A stretch of 64,000 bases of DNA from Calocera cornea HHB12733 (taxonomy: Eukaryota > Basidiomycota > Dacrymycetes > Dacrymycetales > Dacrymycetaceae): contig KV423947.1 of NCBI GenBank assembly GCA_001632435.1, positions 63,855 through 127,854 of the forward strand. The letters run 5' to 3'. The position numbers were made by a program, and so were the translations under genes. The notes below the pieces were generated by a model that did not search any database, was not told where the DNA came from, and saw only the letters and a list, made by a program, of their open reading frames with translations. How positions within the stretch are numbered: position 1 is the stretch's first letter; every line of letters begins with the position of its first letter. This document shows, piece by piece, positions 33,158 through 43,228 of the stretch.

Positions 33158-34818
33158 ATGGCAGTGTACGGAGGGGACGAAGTGAACGCCATTGTGCTCG
33201 ACATGGGCACGTACTCGACCCGCGTCGGCTATGCGGGCGAGGACATGCCCAAGGTCAACATGCCCGCCACTTACGGGTCGGTGCTCGATCAGGACTCGGG
33301 CAACTTCAAGCACTACGTCGGGGACGAGGGGGTGAATGTGTATAGGCCCAAGATGCGGCTGAGCAACCCGATGCGGGAAGGGATGAGTGAGCCGCACAAT
33401 ACAGTTCCCATATTGCCATGTTGGCTCATCAGGGTTCAGTCTACGAATGGAACGCGGTGGAGGACGTGCTGGACTACGCCTTCAACGACCGACTACGATG
33501 TGACACGGCGGACCACCCGATCCTCTTCACCGAGCCGCCATGGAACAACAAGCACAACCGGGAGAAGCTCGCTCAGATCCTGTTCGAGAAGTACAACGTG
33601 CCGGCGACGTTTGTGGTCAACAACGCCGTGTGCGCGTCCTTTGCGGCTGGGAAGGGCACGGCGCTTGTGATAGACGTGGGGCAGGATATCTCCTCTGTGA
33701 CTCCTGTTGTGGATGGTTACGCCCTCACGAAAAGTGTGTGTTCGTTCCTTGATATGTGGCATCTTCTGAACGCTCATCAGGCATACAACGGCAACCGATC
33801 GGGATGTCCCTCCTGACCAACACGGCGTACATGACGCTCACGACCCCCACCCCGGAGCGGCCAGACGCGATCGAGCTGCACTCGCACCAGCTGATTGCCT
33901 CCAAGAAGCCGATGGGGTACAACGCCAAGCCGGTGTACACGCTGCGGCAGGACCGGCTGGCGAACGCGGATCAGTCGTGGCGGAACCAGATGGCGCGCCG
34001 GGTGGTCGAGGACTGGCTCGAGGTGTGCGGCGGGGTGCTGGAGACGACGTTCACCCCCGAGTGTGTGCGCCGTCTTTCTGCGTGGAATGCTGGCTGATGG
34101 GGAAACAGGGAGGCGGACAAGAAGGGAACAAAGTTCTACGAGTTCCCCACGGGCTACCAGGCGATCTTCAAGGGCAGCGAGCGCCTGCAGCCCGCAGAGA
34201 TATTCTTCAACACCTCCGCGCTGAACCGGATCCGCGTACGTCTCCCCTTCATCCTCCCCTCCCCCCGCCCATCTGAGTCCTGGCAGGCGTACGGCCCCCC
34301 GCCCATAGCGGAGAACTACCCGTCTCAAGGCAGGATGATCCCCCTGCAGGAGGCGGTGCCGCTGCAGCACCTGGTGGCGCATGCGCTCGAGGTGCAGGAT
34401 ATTGACGTCCGGAGCAGCCTGATGCAGAATATGGTGCTGACGGGCGGGGGCAGCCTGCTCCCGGGGTTCCAGGAGCGGCTGCTGTTCGAGCTGCAGAACC
34501 TCACAAGAAATGTGCGTCCGGCTCCGGCCGGCCCTTGTGCTGTCTGCCGTTACCGCTTGCTGACCACGCGTACGCTGTGCAGAAAAACTACAAGTTCCAC
34601 ATCCCCACTACGAAGCACGAGCGCCGGTTCGGCCCCTGGATCGGAGGCAGCATCCTCGGTTCGCTGGGGACGTTCCACCAGCTGTGGGTGAGCCGAGAAG
34701 AGTGGAGTGTGAGTCGCCTTGCGCTATTAGCCTATGACCTTGACAATGACAGTGCGCATACTGATGATTGGTGCTATAGGAATTCGGCCCTGATATCCTG
34801 GCTCAGAGATGTAAATGA
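33158..34818 (+). CDS. ARP4: Actin-related protein 4 (chromatin complexes)
   Basis: ARP4 is a nuclear actin-like subunit of NuA4, SWR1 and INO80 complexes. The first exon (33158-33386) encodes [20 protein letters not shown] and [12 protein letters not shown], with the actin phosphate-loop region altered as in ARP4. The second, from 33440, reads [34 protein letters not shown] and [20 protein letters not shown]. Later exons carry [52 protein letters not shown] and, at the end, [20 protein letters not shown] and [16 protein letters not shown]. The first splice junction uses the acceptor at GGTTCAG so that MIYEW stays in frame. The family is clear. Confidence 0.93.
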
Positions 34819-35520
34819 GGGGGGGTGGGGTATCTGTTGTAGAGTATGTAATGTGATGCTGTGATGCTAGCACGTATGAGTGAGAAGAACACGCCTGGCT
34901 CACGTGCTGCAGTGGAGGCTCGGCAGGGCTCATTACTTGCTGTCGGTGCCCTCTCCACTGCCACGACATGACCAACCATCGACATCTTAACGCCTTGTCT
35001 GTGCCACGCCGCAAATGCCTCGTGCCGCGTAAGAACATGTAAGAATGTCGTTAGGTGAGCAAGACGTCAACCCCGCGCCTGTCCGGGATGAGTCGCTTCG
35101 TCAGGGTCCTGTCCCGTCCGTCCAAATTCTGGCGGGGGCGGAGGTTCTGTCCGCGTTTGCCGCGTATCGACGTGTGGCTGCCACCCTCTCTCGACCTCTC
35201 CTCCATTCATGCAGTCATTCCAGAATCCCCCAGGAGCGCCAGGGCCGCCAGCCTGCGTCCGAACGCGGGTGGTTCAAGCGGGGTCGAAGGAACTTCGCGA
35301 TGCAGCGTCGGGCGCGGAAACAATTGCGGCGGATGATCACGCAATTCGAACGCAATTCTCCGGCGGGTTCGACGAGGTCGCCGTGCCATTCATGGCGGAT
35401 ATATAAACGGGCAGGTCAGGGAGGAGGAGCACGAGTGACCACTACTGCCCCGCTGGTACCTACTCCACCCGTCCACCTTGTTCCATAACCCCCACCCCAC
35501 CACAGCACACAACAGCCAGC
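34819..35520. other. Spacer upstream of peroxiredoxin
   Basis: No gene is supported. The right side contains the peroxiredoxin promoter, including a TATATAAA box at 35400-35407 and a pyrimidine-rich CACCCCAC leader. Confidence 0.5.
35400..35407 (+). promoter_or_regulatory. TATA box of peroxiredoxin gene
   Basis: TATATAAA lies 114 bp upstream of the ATG. This suits a stress-inducible gene. Confidence 0.55.
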
Positions 35521-36305
35521 ATGCCCGCCCTCCGCCTTGGTAGCATCGCGCCCGACTTCGAGGCCGAGACGACGCAGGGGCCGATCAAGTTCCACGACTG
35601 GATCGGCGACAAGTGGGCCGTCCTCTTCTCCCACCCGGCCGACTTCACCCCCGTCTGCACCACCGAGCTCGGCGAGGTCGCGCGCAAGAAGCCAGAGTTC
35701 GAGAAGCGCGGCGTCCAGGTCATCGGCCTCTCCGCCAACGCACTCGACTCGCACGACAAGTGGATCAAGGACATCGACGACTTTGGCAGCAAGGTCTCCG
35801 GGCCCACCCATGTCGACTTCCCTATCGTCCGTCTCTCCTTCTTCCACCGCTTTGCATTGTAGGCTCATCCGCGCGCAGATCGCCGACCCCGAGCGCAAGG
35901 TCGCGACGCTGTACGACATGCTGGACGCGGTCGACCCGACCAACGTCGACAGCAAGGGCATCCCCTTCACCGTCCGCACGGTGTTCGTGATCGACCCGAA
36001 GAAGGTGATCCGGCTGACGCTCTCCTACCCGGCGCAGACGGGCCGCGACTTCGACGAGATCCTCCGCGTCATCGACTCCCTCCAGGCCGGCGACAAGTAC
36101 CGCATCACCACCCCCGTCAACTGGCACAAGGGCGACGACGTCATCGTCCACCCGGGCGTCAGCAACGAGGAGGCAAAGACCCTCTTCCCGGGCTTCAAGA
36201 CCGTCCTGGTGCGTCCATACGACCCCTTTCCCCCGCTTGAGCACCTGCTGACCCAGAGAACAGCCCTACCTCCGCCTCACCGAGGACCCCTCCGTCAAGG
36301 CGTGA
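35521..36305 (+). CDS. 1-Cys peroxiredoxin (Prx6/Prx1 type)
   Basis: Reduces hydrogen and organic peroxides with a single peroxidatic cysteine. Three exons give about 220 residues. The N-terminal block MPALRLGSIAPDFEAETTQG leads to the active-site motif FSHPADFTPVCTTELG, where the Cys, the preceding Thr and the Pro form the catalytic triad together with a later Arg (VRTVFVIDPKK). The C-terminal extension typical of Prx6 is present, including TPVNWHKGDDVIVHPGVSNE and PYLRLTEDPSVKA. No resolving cysteine is apparent, which supports the 1-Cys class. The first intron follows VDFPI. A strong TATA box lies upstream. Confidence 0.95.
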
Positions 36306-37059
36306 TCGCCCACTGTCACCCCCTGGGTCGCCGACATATGCATGGCCCTATGATACCGCTATCTGTCCGCTGAGGCTAGACAAGCCGGATTGTACGAAAT
36401 AAGAATTGAATACACTGGGTTGCACCTCTCACGCGAGCTGTCGAGCGGGAACTGAGCCCCGCCTGCCGCAGCGATTCCGCACATACGCGCGTATGCGCTT
36501 GTGTTGCAGACGATTGAGCAGAATGGCTTCGCGTGCGTGCGACGAGGTACGCGCATGCTCAGCCGACGGCGGCGATGTGAAGCGCAGGATTGCCCGCTGT
36601 TTCGCAGTGTACTAAAACCATTCAGAACATTGTCAGAACGTTCTCGCGCTAGCTAGCACTCAAGGCGGCCACTACTGCATGCGAACGAGGAATGTTCAGA
36701 CCCTGTGTAGGGGACAGGCGCCTAGCAGGGGCTGTTTGGACCGCTCAGGCGCTCCGGCGGCAGATGCTGCATGGGCCGGGTCAGTGTGCAGAGCGTGGTC
36801 ACCAGAGCCTGCAGCGGCCACCGTGTCGCGCATCGCGCGCTCCGACTGCAATGGGCCGCAAACAAAGACGGCTGCCGGAAGACGTGTTCGACTTTCTGCA
36901 TTTGATTTGATTTGATTTGATTTGATTTGACTTTCGTTTCGTTTCGTTTGCCTTTTGCGTTGATTTGGCATACATGTGAGACAGGGAATACAACACTCTG
37001 TACACGCGGACCCGCACCCCCGGGAGTCCCGGGCGCGGCGCTCGGACTAGGGTATGCGC
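36306..37059. other. Convergent spacer with pentanucleotide microsatellite
   Basis: This lies between the 3' ends of the peroxiredoxin and aldehyde dehydrogenase genes. Around 36899-36955 it contains about six TTTGA units followed by three TTTCG units. No gene is supported. Confidence 0.6.
36899..36955. repeat. (TTTGA)n / (TTTCG)n microsatellite
   Basis: About six TTTGA pentamers run into about three TTTCG pentamers, so one unit type changes into another by a substitution within the pentamer. Confidence 0.85.
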
Positions 37060-38898
37060 TCAGACAGGCGGCCACTCGAGCTCCTCGCCGTAGTTGAAGT
37101 GCACCGCCTTGACAGCGGTGTAGTTGTCGAGCGCGTACTGGCCGAGCTCGCGGCCGATGCCGCTCTGCTTGAAGCCGCCAAAGGGGACGTTGTTGTTGAG
37201 GAGGTTGTACTGGTTCACCCAGACGGTGCCGGCCTCGAGTGCGCCCGAGACGCGCATGCACTGCTTGGCGTCGTTCGAGTGCAGGCCGGCGCCGAGCCCG
37301 TACGTCGTCGCGTTCGCGAGCGAGATCGCCTCCTCCTCGGTCTTGAAGGAGGCGAGGGAGAGGACGGGGCCGAAGATCTGCCGGCACCTGTCAGCACGTG
37401 ATCACGGAGTGTGCGGGCATGATGCGGCTGCCCACCTCCTCCTTGACGATGCGCATGTTGGGGGTGACGTTTGCAAAGATGGTCGGCTTGACAAAGTAGC
37501 CCTTGGTGCCCTGGCGCCCGCCGCCGGTGATGACCTTTGCGCCGGCCTTCTTGCCCTCGTCGATGAAGCCGAGCACCTTTTCGAACTGGCCCTTGCTGAC
37601 GAGCGGGCCGTTGAACGTCTTCTCGTCATAGGGATCGCCGACCTTGACCTGCTCGAACTTCTTGATGAGGAGCTGGAGGAAGGTGTCGTAGATCGTGTCC
37701 TGGACATAGACGCGCGAGCCGGCGGTGCAGTCCTGGCCCATGTTGTACGTGATGCCGAGGAGGCACCAGTTGGCCGCCTGGTCCAGGTCCGCGCTCTCGA
37801 ACACGAGGTTCGGGCTCTTCCCGCCCAGCTCGAGCGTCACCTTTTTCAGGTTGCTCTTCGCCGCCGCCTCCATGATCTTGCGGCCCGTGAGCGTCGACCC
37901 GGTGAACGCGACCTTGTCGACGTCGAGGTGGTAGGTCAGCGCGTGGCCCGCGACGGAGCCGATGCCGGGCACGCAGTTGATCACACCGGGTGGGAAGCCG
38001 GCCTGCACGATCAGCTCGCACAGCATCAGTGCGGTCAGAGGGGTGAGCTCGGACGGCTTCATCACGATCGTGCACCCGCAGGCGAGCGCGGGGGCGACCT
38101 TCCATGCCCACATCTGGATTGGGTAGTTCCAGGGGATGCTGCGACACAATCAGCGATGGCTCTCCTCCGAGCATCCGGGCACGTACATCTGCCCACTGCA
38201 ACGCAACGGTGGTCAGAGCGGTTCACAGGATGAGGGGAGGGCACACGCACCACACGCCGATCGGCTCGTGCTTCGTGTACGCCAGCTTCTGCAGGTCGTT
38301 CGTCTCGATCGTCTGTCCGTGGATCTTGTCCGCCCAGCCCGCATAGTACCTCAAGCACGCGACCGAGTCGCCGATATCAAAGTCCCTGTGCCAACCCGCA
38401 TCAGCATGCCTATCCCCTTTTTCCGTTACAGCCCTGTGTGTGCGCACCGGGCGATCTTGACCGGCTTGCCATTATCGAGCGCCTCGACCTCGGCAAGCAC
38501 CTGCGCCTGCTCCTCCATCAGGTCCGCGAGCTTGAACATGAGCTTGCCCCGCTCCGTGCCGGGGCAGTGCTTCCCCCACGTCGTCTTGAACGCCTGGCGC
38601 GCAGCGGCGACGGCGAGGTCGACGTCGGCGGCCTGGGCGGAGGAGACGGCGCAGATGACCTCCTCTGTCGAGGGGTTTACTGTCCTGCCGCGCCGGGCTG
38701 CGTTAGCAGGCGCGATGCTCGGAGGGAGGGAGGGAGGGGATGGGCGCACTGGAACGTCTCTCCCCCGACGGCGGGGACGAACTTGTTGTTGATGAACAGC
38801 CCCGTCGGGAGCGTCGCCTTGCCCGAGGGGAGGGCGACGGCGGCGCTGACGTCGGGCGTGCCGACTGCGGACGTGGTGGTGAAGTAGGTCCTGTGCAT
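37060..38898 (-). CDS. NAD(P)-dependent aldehyde dehydrogenase
   Basis: Oxidises aldehydes to carboxylic acids. The first exon begins MHRTYFTTTSAVGTPDVSAA and carries GLFINNKFVPAVGGETFQ. Later exons read VNPSTEEVICAVSSAQAADV, then DFDIGDSVACLRYYAGWADKIHG, and IPWNYPIQMWAWKVAPAL with the oxyanion Asn. FTGSTLTGRKIMEAAA (nucleotide fold), LELGGKSPN with the general-base Glu, and GQDCTAGSRVYV with the nucleophilic Cys follow. The end reads PFGGFKQSGIGRELGQYALDNYTAVKAVH. All catalytic residues are present. It looks like a cytosolic or mitochondrial class 1/2 enzyme of about 500 residues; the first few residues may form a short targeting signal. Several introns interrupt it. Confidence 0.94.
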
Positions 38899-39959
38899 CG
38901 TGTGTGTACGAACGGTGGTGGTGGTGGTGGTGGTGCGGTACGAGGGGAAGACAGGGCGAGCAAGCTCAATGTGCATCCCCCGCTGGCACCCCAGTACTTA
39001 TAGGATCCCCAGCTGTCCGTATGCGAGCTCCCCACCCGCAACAGGAACGTGGTCTAAACGCGGCGCAGACCGAACCAGGACGAGAACCGGAACCCTCGGC
39101 AGTCTCCCTGAAGGTGCGCGTGCGCGTCACTAGTACTCGGGACACTTCAGGACGTTGAGGACCTTCGGACAGAAGCTCGACGAGTGTCCGAACCGCGGGG
39201 GAGCGGGGTATCGTATCGTATCGCTGGACCGCCCGCGGCGCACTACGCTGCCTGGGGTACAGATTACGGCCCAATCCGGCCCAATCTGGGCGAGGGACAC
39301 GATTGGAGTCGGGAATATTAATGGCAAGTAGGATTGGAGGGGGGGGGGGGCGATACGGGCCCTACGCCTTTCGAGGGGGTGGGGCAGGCTGATAGCCGAG
39401 CGCGGATCGGGCGAGTACTCAGGCTGGCTGGCGATGCGGGGTGGGGGGACGTAATGGATAGGTGTGGGTTAGGCTTTGTGGGCGTGTTCTGTTAGTCGGT
39501 GCACGCGCTGTGCGAATGCAGGAGTGTCAGTGTCTGGCGGTGCGTATTGGGCGTTGGGCGTTGGGTGTTGAGGAGAAGCGGGGGATGGGAATGGATGGGC
39601 TGGGATGGGATGGGCTAGTTGTACAGGTTGACCACGTGCGGAAAGGAACACGAACACGAACACGAACACAACGACAACAACAGTCCGCGAAAGGGCAGAG
39701 TCAGAGTCAGAAGCGGAAGCCGAAGCGGAAGCCGAAGCCAAGGCAGGAAATAAGTGGGAGGGTGGGAGGGGAAACAGATGTCCTTGACGAAACACAAACA
39801 CAAGCACAGACACAAACACAAACAAACAAGGGAGAAGAAAAGTCCTCGTCTTCGTGTGCTACGAGAGGAACGAGTACGGAGTCCCAGGAAGAGGGCGGGC
39901 ACGGGACAGTACAGTGCATCGTCCGTGCTCGATGCTGAAAAGTCACTGGCCAAGCCCGG
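38899..39959. other. Spacer with homopolymer and microsatellites
   Basis: No gene is supported. The spacer contains a run of 12 G at 39339-39350, CACGAA hexamers near 39650-39670, GAAGCG/GAAGCC repeats near 39712-39741, and an A/C-rich CACAAA tract near 39790-39832. Confidence 0.55.
39339..39350. repeat. Poly-G run (12)
   Basis: Twelve consecutive G on the plus strand. Such runs are prone to length errors in assembly. Confidence 0.8.
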
Positions 39960-41346
39960 CTACGCCTCGCCACACCCGGCGAGCGTCCTGGCGCCCCTCC
40001 CCGCGGCATCGGCGATATACTCGACCCTGGCGAACGTGCACCCTTTCTCCTCCAGCGCAGCGAGGAACATCTCCCGGTAGATGGGCAGGCCGAGCATGCC
40101 CCCGCCTAGGCAGAGCGTTGCGCGGGCGGCGGCTATGCGCCGGCCGTCGACGAGCGGGAGCGCTTGGTGTGCGAGGTCGCGCGCGGAGAGGCGGAGGACG
40201 CCTGCGGGGGGGTTAGCGGGGAAGGAGGGTGGGAGAAGATGGGACGGGACGGGACGGAGGGAAACGCACCCTTTGCCCGCTCGCAGTCGTACTCCGTTGC
40301 GCACTTGACGACTGCGCGGCTCAGCTCGGCGATGGCGAGCTTGCGCTGGTTGGCGGCGACGCTCGCGCTCTTGCGCTCGTCGAGCTCGTACACCTTTGCG
40401 AGCAGGCCGTCGGTCGTCTGCACGCCGAACTTGTCGCGCACGAGCGCGTGCAGCGCCGTCTCCGGCGCGCCAGAGTCAAAGTCCTCCACGACGGCGCGCA
40501 GCGCACAGCGGCCGATGTAGAACGCGCTGCCCTCGTCGCCGAGGAGGAAGCCGGTGCCGCCGCGGCGGCCGAGGTAGCGCAGCTGCCCGCCCTCGACGCC
40601 CCAGGCCAGGCAGACCGAGCCCGTGCCCGCGACGACGGTGAGGCCGGCGGTGCTCCCGTTCGTCAGGATCGGCGCGGCGAGCAGCGCGGCGTCGTTCTGG
40701 ATGACGAGGCGGGGGCCGTAGGGGATGTCGAAGAACTGTGCGAGGGGCCCGGAGAGCGCGAGCGCGTCGCTCGGCGCGTCTACACCGGCTAGGCCGACCC
40801 AGACGGAGGCGAAGCGCACTGGGCTGCGGGTGATGGATGGCGCTGAGGGCCGGTCGACGACCCACAGGTGCGGGTGCGGGTCGCTGCCCAGCGGGGAGAG
40901 CCGGAGCGTGTCCGCTGGGTCGGGCGTCTTGGGCGGGGAGGGCGTGCGCGGGGGCGTGCTGAGCGCTGTTGCGGCCGTGCTCACGGTGAGGCTGTTGGTG
41001 CGGTTGGGAGGCGGGGCAGGGCCCGCGTCCTTCGGGTGGCCGTCGACGGTTCCCAGGCTCTGCCTCGAGATGTGGCCCGCGCCGCGGTCGTTGACGCGCT
41101 CGAGGTCGTCCCAGGCGGTGCTGGCCATGCAGTGCTTTGGCAGGCCTGCGATCGCGCGCTCGGTGGCGAGGATGAGGGCGGCGACGCAGTTGGCGAGGCC
41201 GACCTCGGCGATGTTGGAGGTGCCTGCGTAGCCGCGGGCGAGGATGCCGGCGGGGGAGGCGATGCAGCAGGATGTCTTTGTGCCGCCGCCGTCGATGCAG
41301 AGGTGGAGCGGGTGGAGGACGGGGGTGGGGGCGGCGGTGGGGGACA
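39960..41346 (-). CDS. N-acetylglucosamine kinase (BadF/BadG/BcrA/BcrD ATPase superfamily)
   Basis: Phosphorylates free N-acetylglucosamine to GlcNAc-6-phosphate, part of salvage of chitin- and glycan-derived sugar. The start MSPTAAPTPVLHPLHLCIDG leads directly into the phosphate-1 motif DGGGTKTSCCIA. GYAGTSNIAEVGLANC and the FASVWVGLAGVD block follow. Next come VIQNDAALLAAPILTNGS, VVAGTGSVCLAWG (phosphate-2 loop), RRGGTGFLLGDEGSAFYIGR and, near the end, ATLCLGGGMLGLPIYREMF. A low-complexity Ser/Pro/Thr insertion lies near residues 100-140. An upstream in-frame Met at 41392 would add a poly-Thr stretch coded by a GGT repeat; the second Met is preferred. Confidence 0.88.
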
Positions 41347-41865
41347 TGGTGGTGGTGGTGGTGGTGGTCGGAGAGGGGGACAGGCAGGGCACGGTGGGGA
41401 TGTGCTCGCTGTGGACAGAGTGGCAGAATCGTGTGTGGGGGTGCTAGCGTTTCAGGCCGGGCGGTGGGGATGGTACGTTAGGGATGTGCTGGACACGCCA
41501 GGCAGAGGCACGTACGGCGATGCACCGTGCGCGATGCACGGGGCGGCGCTGGCGGTGCGCACAAGATGCAAAGTCAGTCGTCCGCCCACGCCGCGGAGAC
41601 CAGCGGCGTGTCCAGCGAGGGATGGACTCGCTCGCCCGAAACTCAACTCTACAACAAGAACCCCCTTCCACTTCCACTTCCACTTCCCAAGCGGCCCCTC
41701 GCCACCTACAAACTGCCGTATACCACACCAAAAACGAGCTTCGGAGCCGACCTGTGCCCACCAAGAATTGAACAGGAAAAAGGACGCGTCGAGTCGTGAT
41801 TACTAGGGTAACCCGGCTCGCTTCGCTCATTGCATTTGGTCCCACCCCGACCCGTCTCTTGCGGT

Positions 41866-42130
41866 GACCGTCTTTTGGTGCCTATCTTGCAGTGCCTGTC
41901 TTGTGGTGCCCATCTGGCAGTGCCCATCTTGCATTGCCCATCTTGTAGTATGCAGTGTGGCACCTGTTGTTTGGTGCACAGTGTGGTACCTATCTTGTGC
42001 TGTCCATGCTGGTGGTGCCTGTTTTGTGGTGCTTGTGTTGCCCCACCTTGTGGTTTGTGGTGTGGTGCCTGTGTTGTGATTCCCATGTTGCAGTGTCTAT
42101 GTTGTGGTGACCATCTTGCTGTGCCTGGAG
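41866..42130. repeat. Degenerate minisatellite, TCTTGTGGTGCCCA-like unit
   Basis: About 265 bp consist of diverged 15-18 bp units related to TCTTGTGGTGCCCA. Unit length and sequence drift, as in an old minisatellite. Confidence 0.75.
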
Positions 42131-42350
42131 TGCTGTCCCAAAGGGTTTGCTGTGCCCATCCTGCCTTGTGGGTCCTGGCCATCTCATGCAGTCAGGCTAC
42201 AAAAGAGGAGAAGAGACCTCGATCTAAGAGGTGAATCACTCTGTGCAGTGGTGGCCTCAGGCTCTGTGCCATTGACATATATTTACCTCCTTCATTTGCC
42301 TCTCTACCCCTGTGTCTGGCCAGTGTGGTATACAATATACCAATCTCCCT

Positions 42351-42654
42351 TACTCTGACTGTATCCTCCTGGCCTTAAATGCCTTTTAGTCTCCAGTCTC
42401 CAGTCTCCAGTCTCCCCCATCCTGCATCCCATCTCCCATTTCCCAATTCCCAATTCCCATCTCTCATCTCCTTTCTCCCATCTCCCTCATTGCTAAAAGC
42501 TCTTTGCCAAGATTCTAACTTGCTCTTGCCCTTCATAATCTACCTTTTTGAGCCAAGATATCTCTGGTCTACTCTGACTGTATCCTGACAGCCTTCAATG
42601 CCTTCCAGTCTCCTGCCTCCTTCCCATCTCCTGTTGCCTGTTGCCTGTCTCTTG

Positions 42655-42688
<34 letters not shown>

Positions 42689-42700
42689 ATCTCTTGTCTT
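42351..42700. repeat. Higher-order repeat with (AGTCTCC / TGTCTCC)n heptamers
   Basis: Two related segments start ACTCTGACTGTATCCT at about 42352 and 42571, a period near 219 bp. Each continues through a similar GCCTT(A/C)AATGCCTT block into a run of pyrimidine-rich heptamers: AGTCTCC and CATCTCC in the first, TGTCTCC in the second. Confidence 0.75.
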
Positions 42701-42783
42701 CTACCCCTCATTGCCCCAATGGTTTTATTTATTTATTCTTCCCCAAATAACTATGTGGTGTGTACAGCTATTGGTGCACTCAG

Positions 42784-42812
42784 GTTAGGGTTGGGGTGTG
42801 GGGTTAGGGGTC
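42784..42812 (+). repeat. Interstitial telomere-like patch
   Basis: The sequence contains GGTTAGGGTTGGGG and GGGGTTAGGGG, that is, TTAGGG-type units with variants. It sits inside the satellite-like block and is too short to be a telomere. Confidence 0.5.
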
Positions 42813-42827
42813 AGCTATATTTACTTC

Positions 42828-42873
42828 CATTGATTTGCTTCCACTGATTTGCTTCCACTGATTTGCTTCCACT
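42828..42873. repeat. 14-bp tandem repeat, three copies
   Basis: Three consecutive copies of a TGATTTGCTTCCAC unit, nearly identical, lie at the right end of the satellite-like block. Confidence 0.8.
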
Positions 42874-43228
42874 GGACCCCTTCCCCTGAGGGTGTGACGC
42901 GGACAAAGCCACGTGCAGCACGTGCTTTTCCCACGTGCGGGCCCTCACCGCCACAGCAACCCGGCTCTGCTTCCGCCGCACGCGCCCGCCTGCTCCTGCA
43001 CGCGTCTCCCGCCTCCAAGGGCCCTGACCCATTCGATTCCCCCTTCTCATTCCTCATTCCTCATTCCCGCTCCCAGCTCCCACACCCCACTCTCACTCTG
43101 CTCTGCTCTGCTCTGCGTGGCTCCCTGCTCCTAGCTACCAGCCACCAGCCACTAGCCACCCCCACCGCCCACCCCCTGCTCCTGCTCACCAGCGGTGAAC
43201 CGTAGGGCGTGTAGTTCCACGGAGATAG

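Larger units (their letters stand above)
41347..43228. other. Divergent spacer filled with satellite-like DNA
   Basis: No gene is supported. The middle third is made of degenerate tandem repeats, a 220-bp period duplication and a telomere-like patch, listed separately. The flanks should hold the promoters of the N-acetylglucosamine kinase and CLASP genes. Confidence 0.6.

Noticed and set aside
42784..42812. A true telomere at the TTAGGG-like patch
   Set aside because: Only a few variant units are present and genes continue on both sides, so it is at most an interstitial relic.
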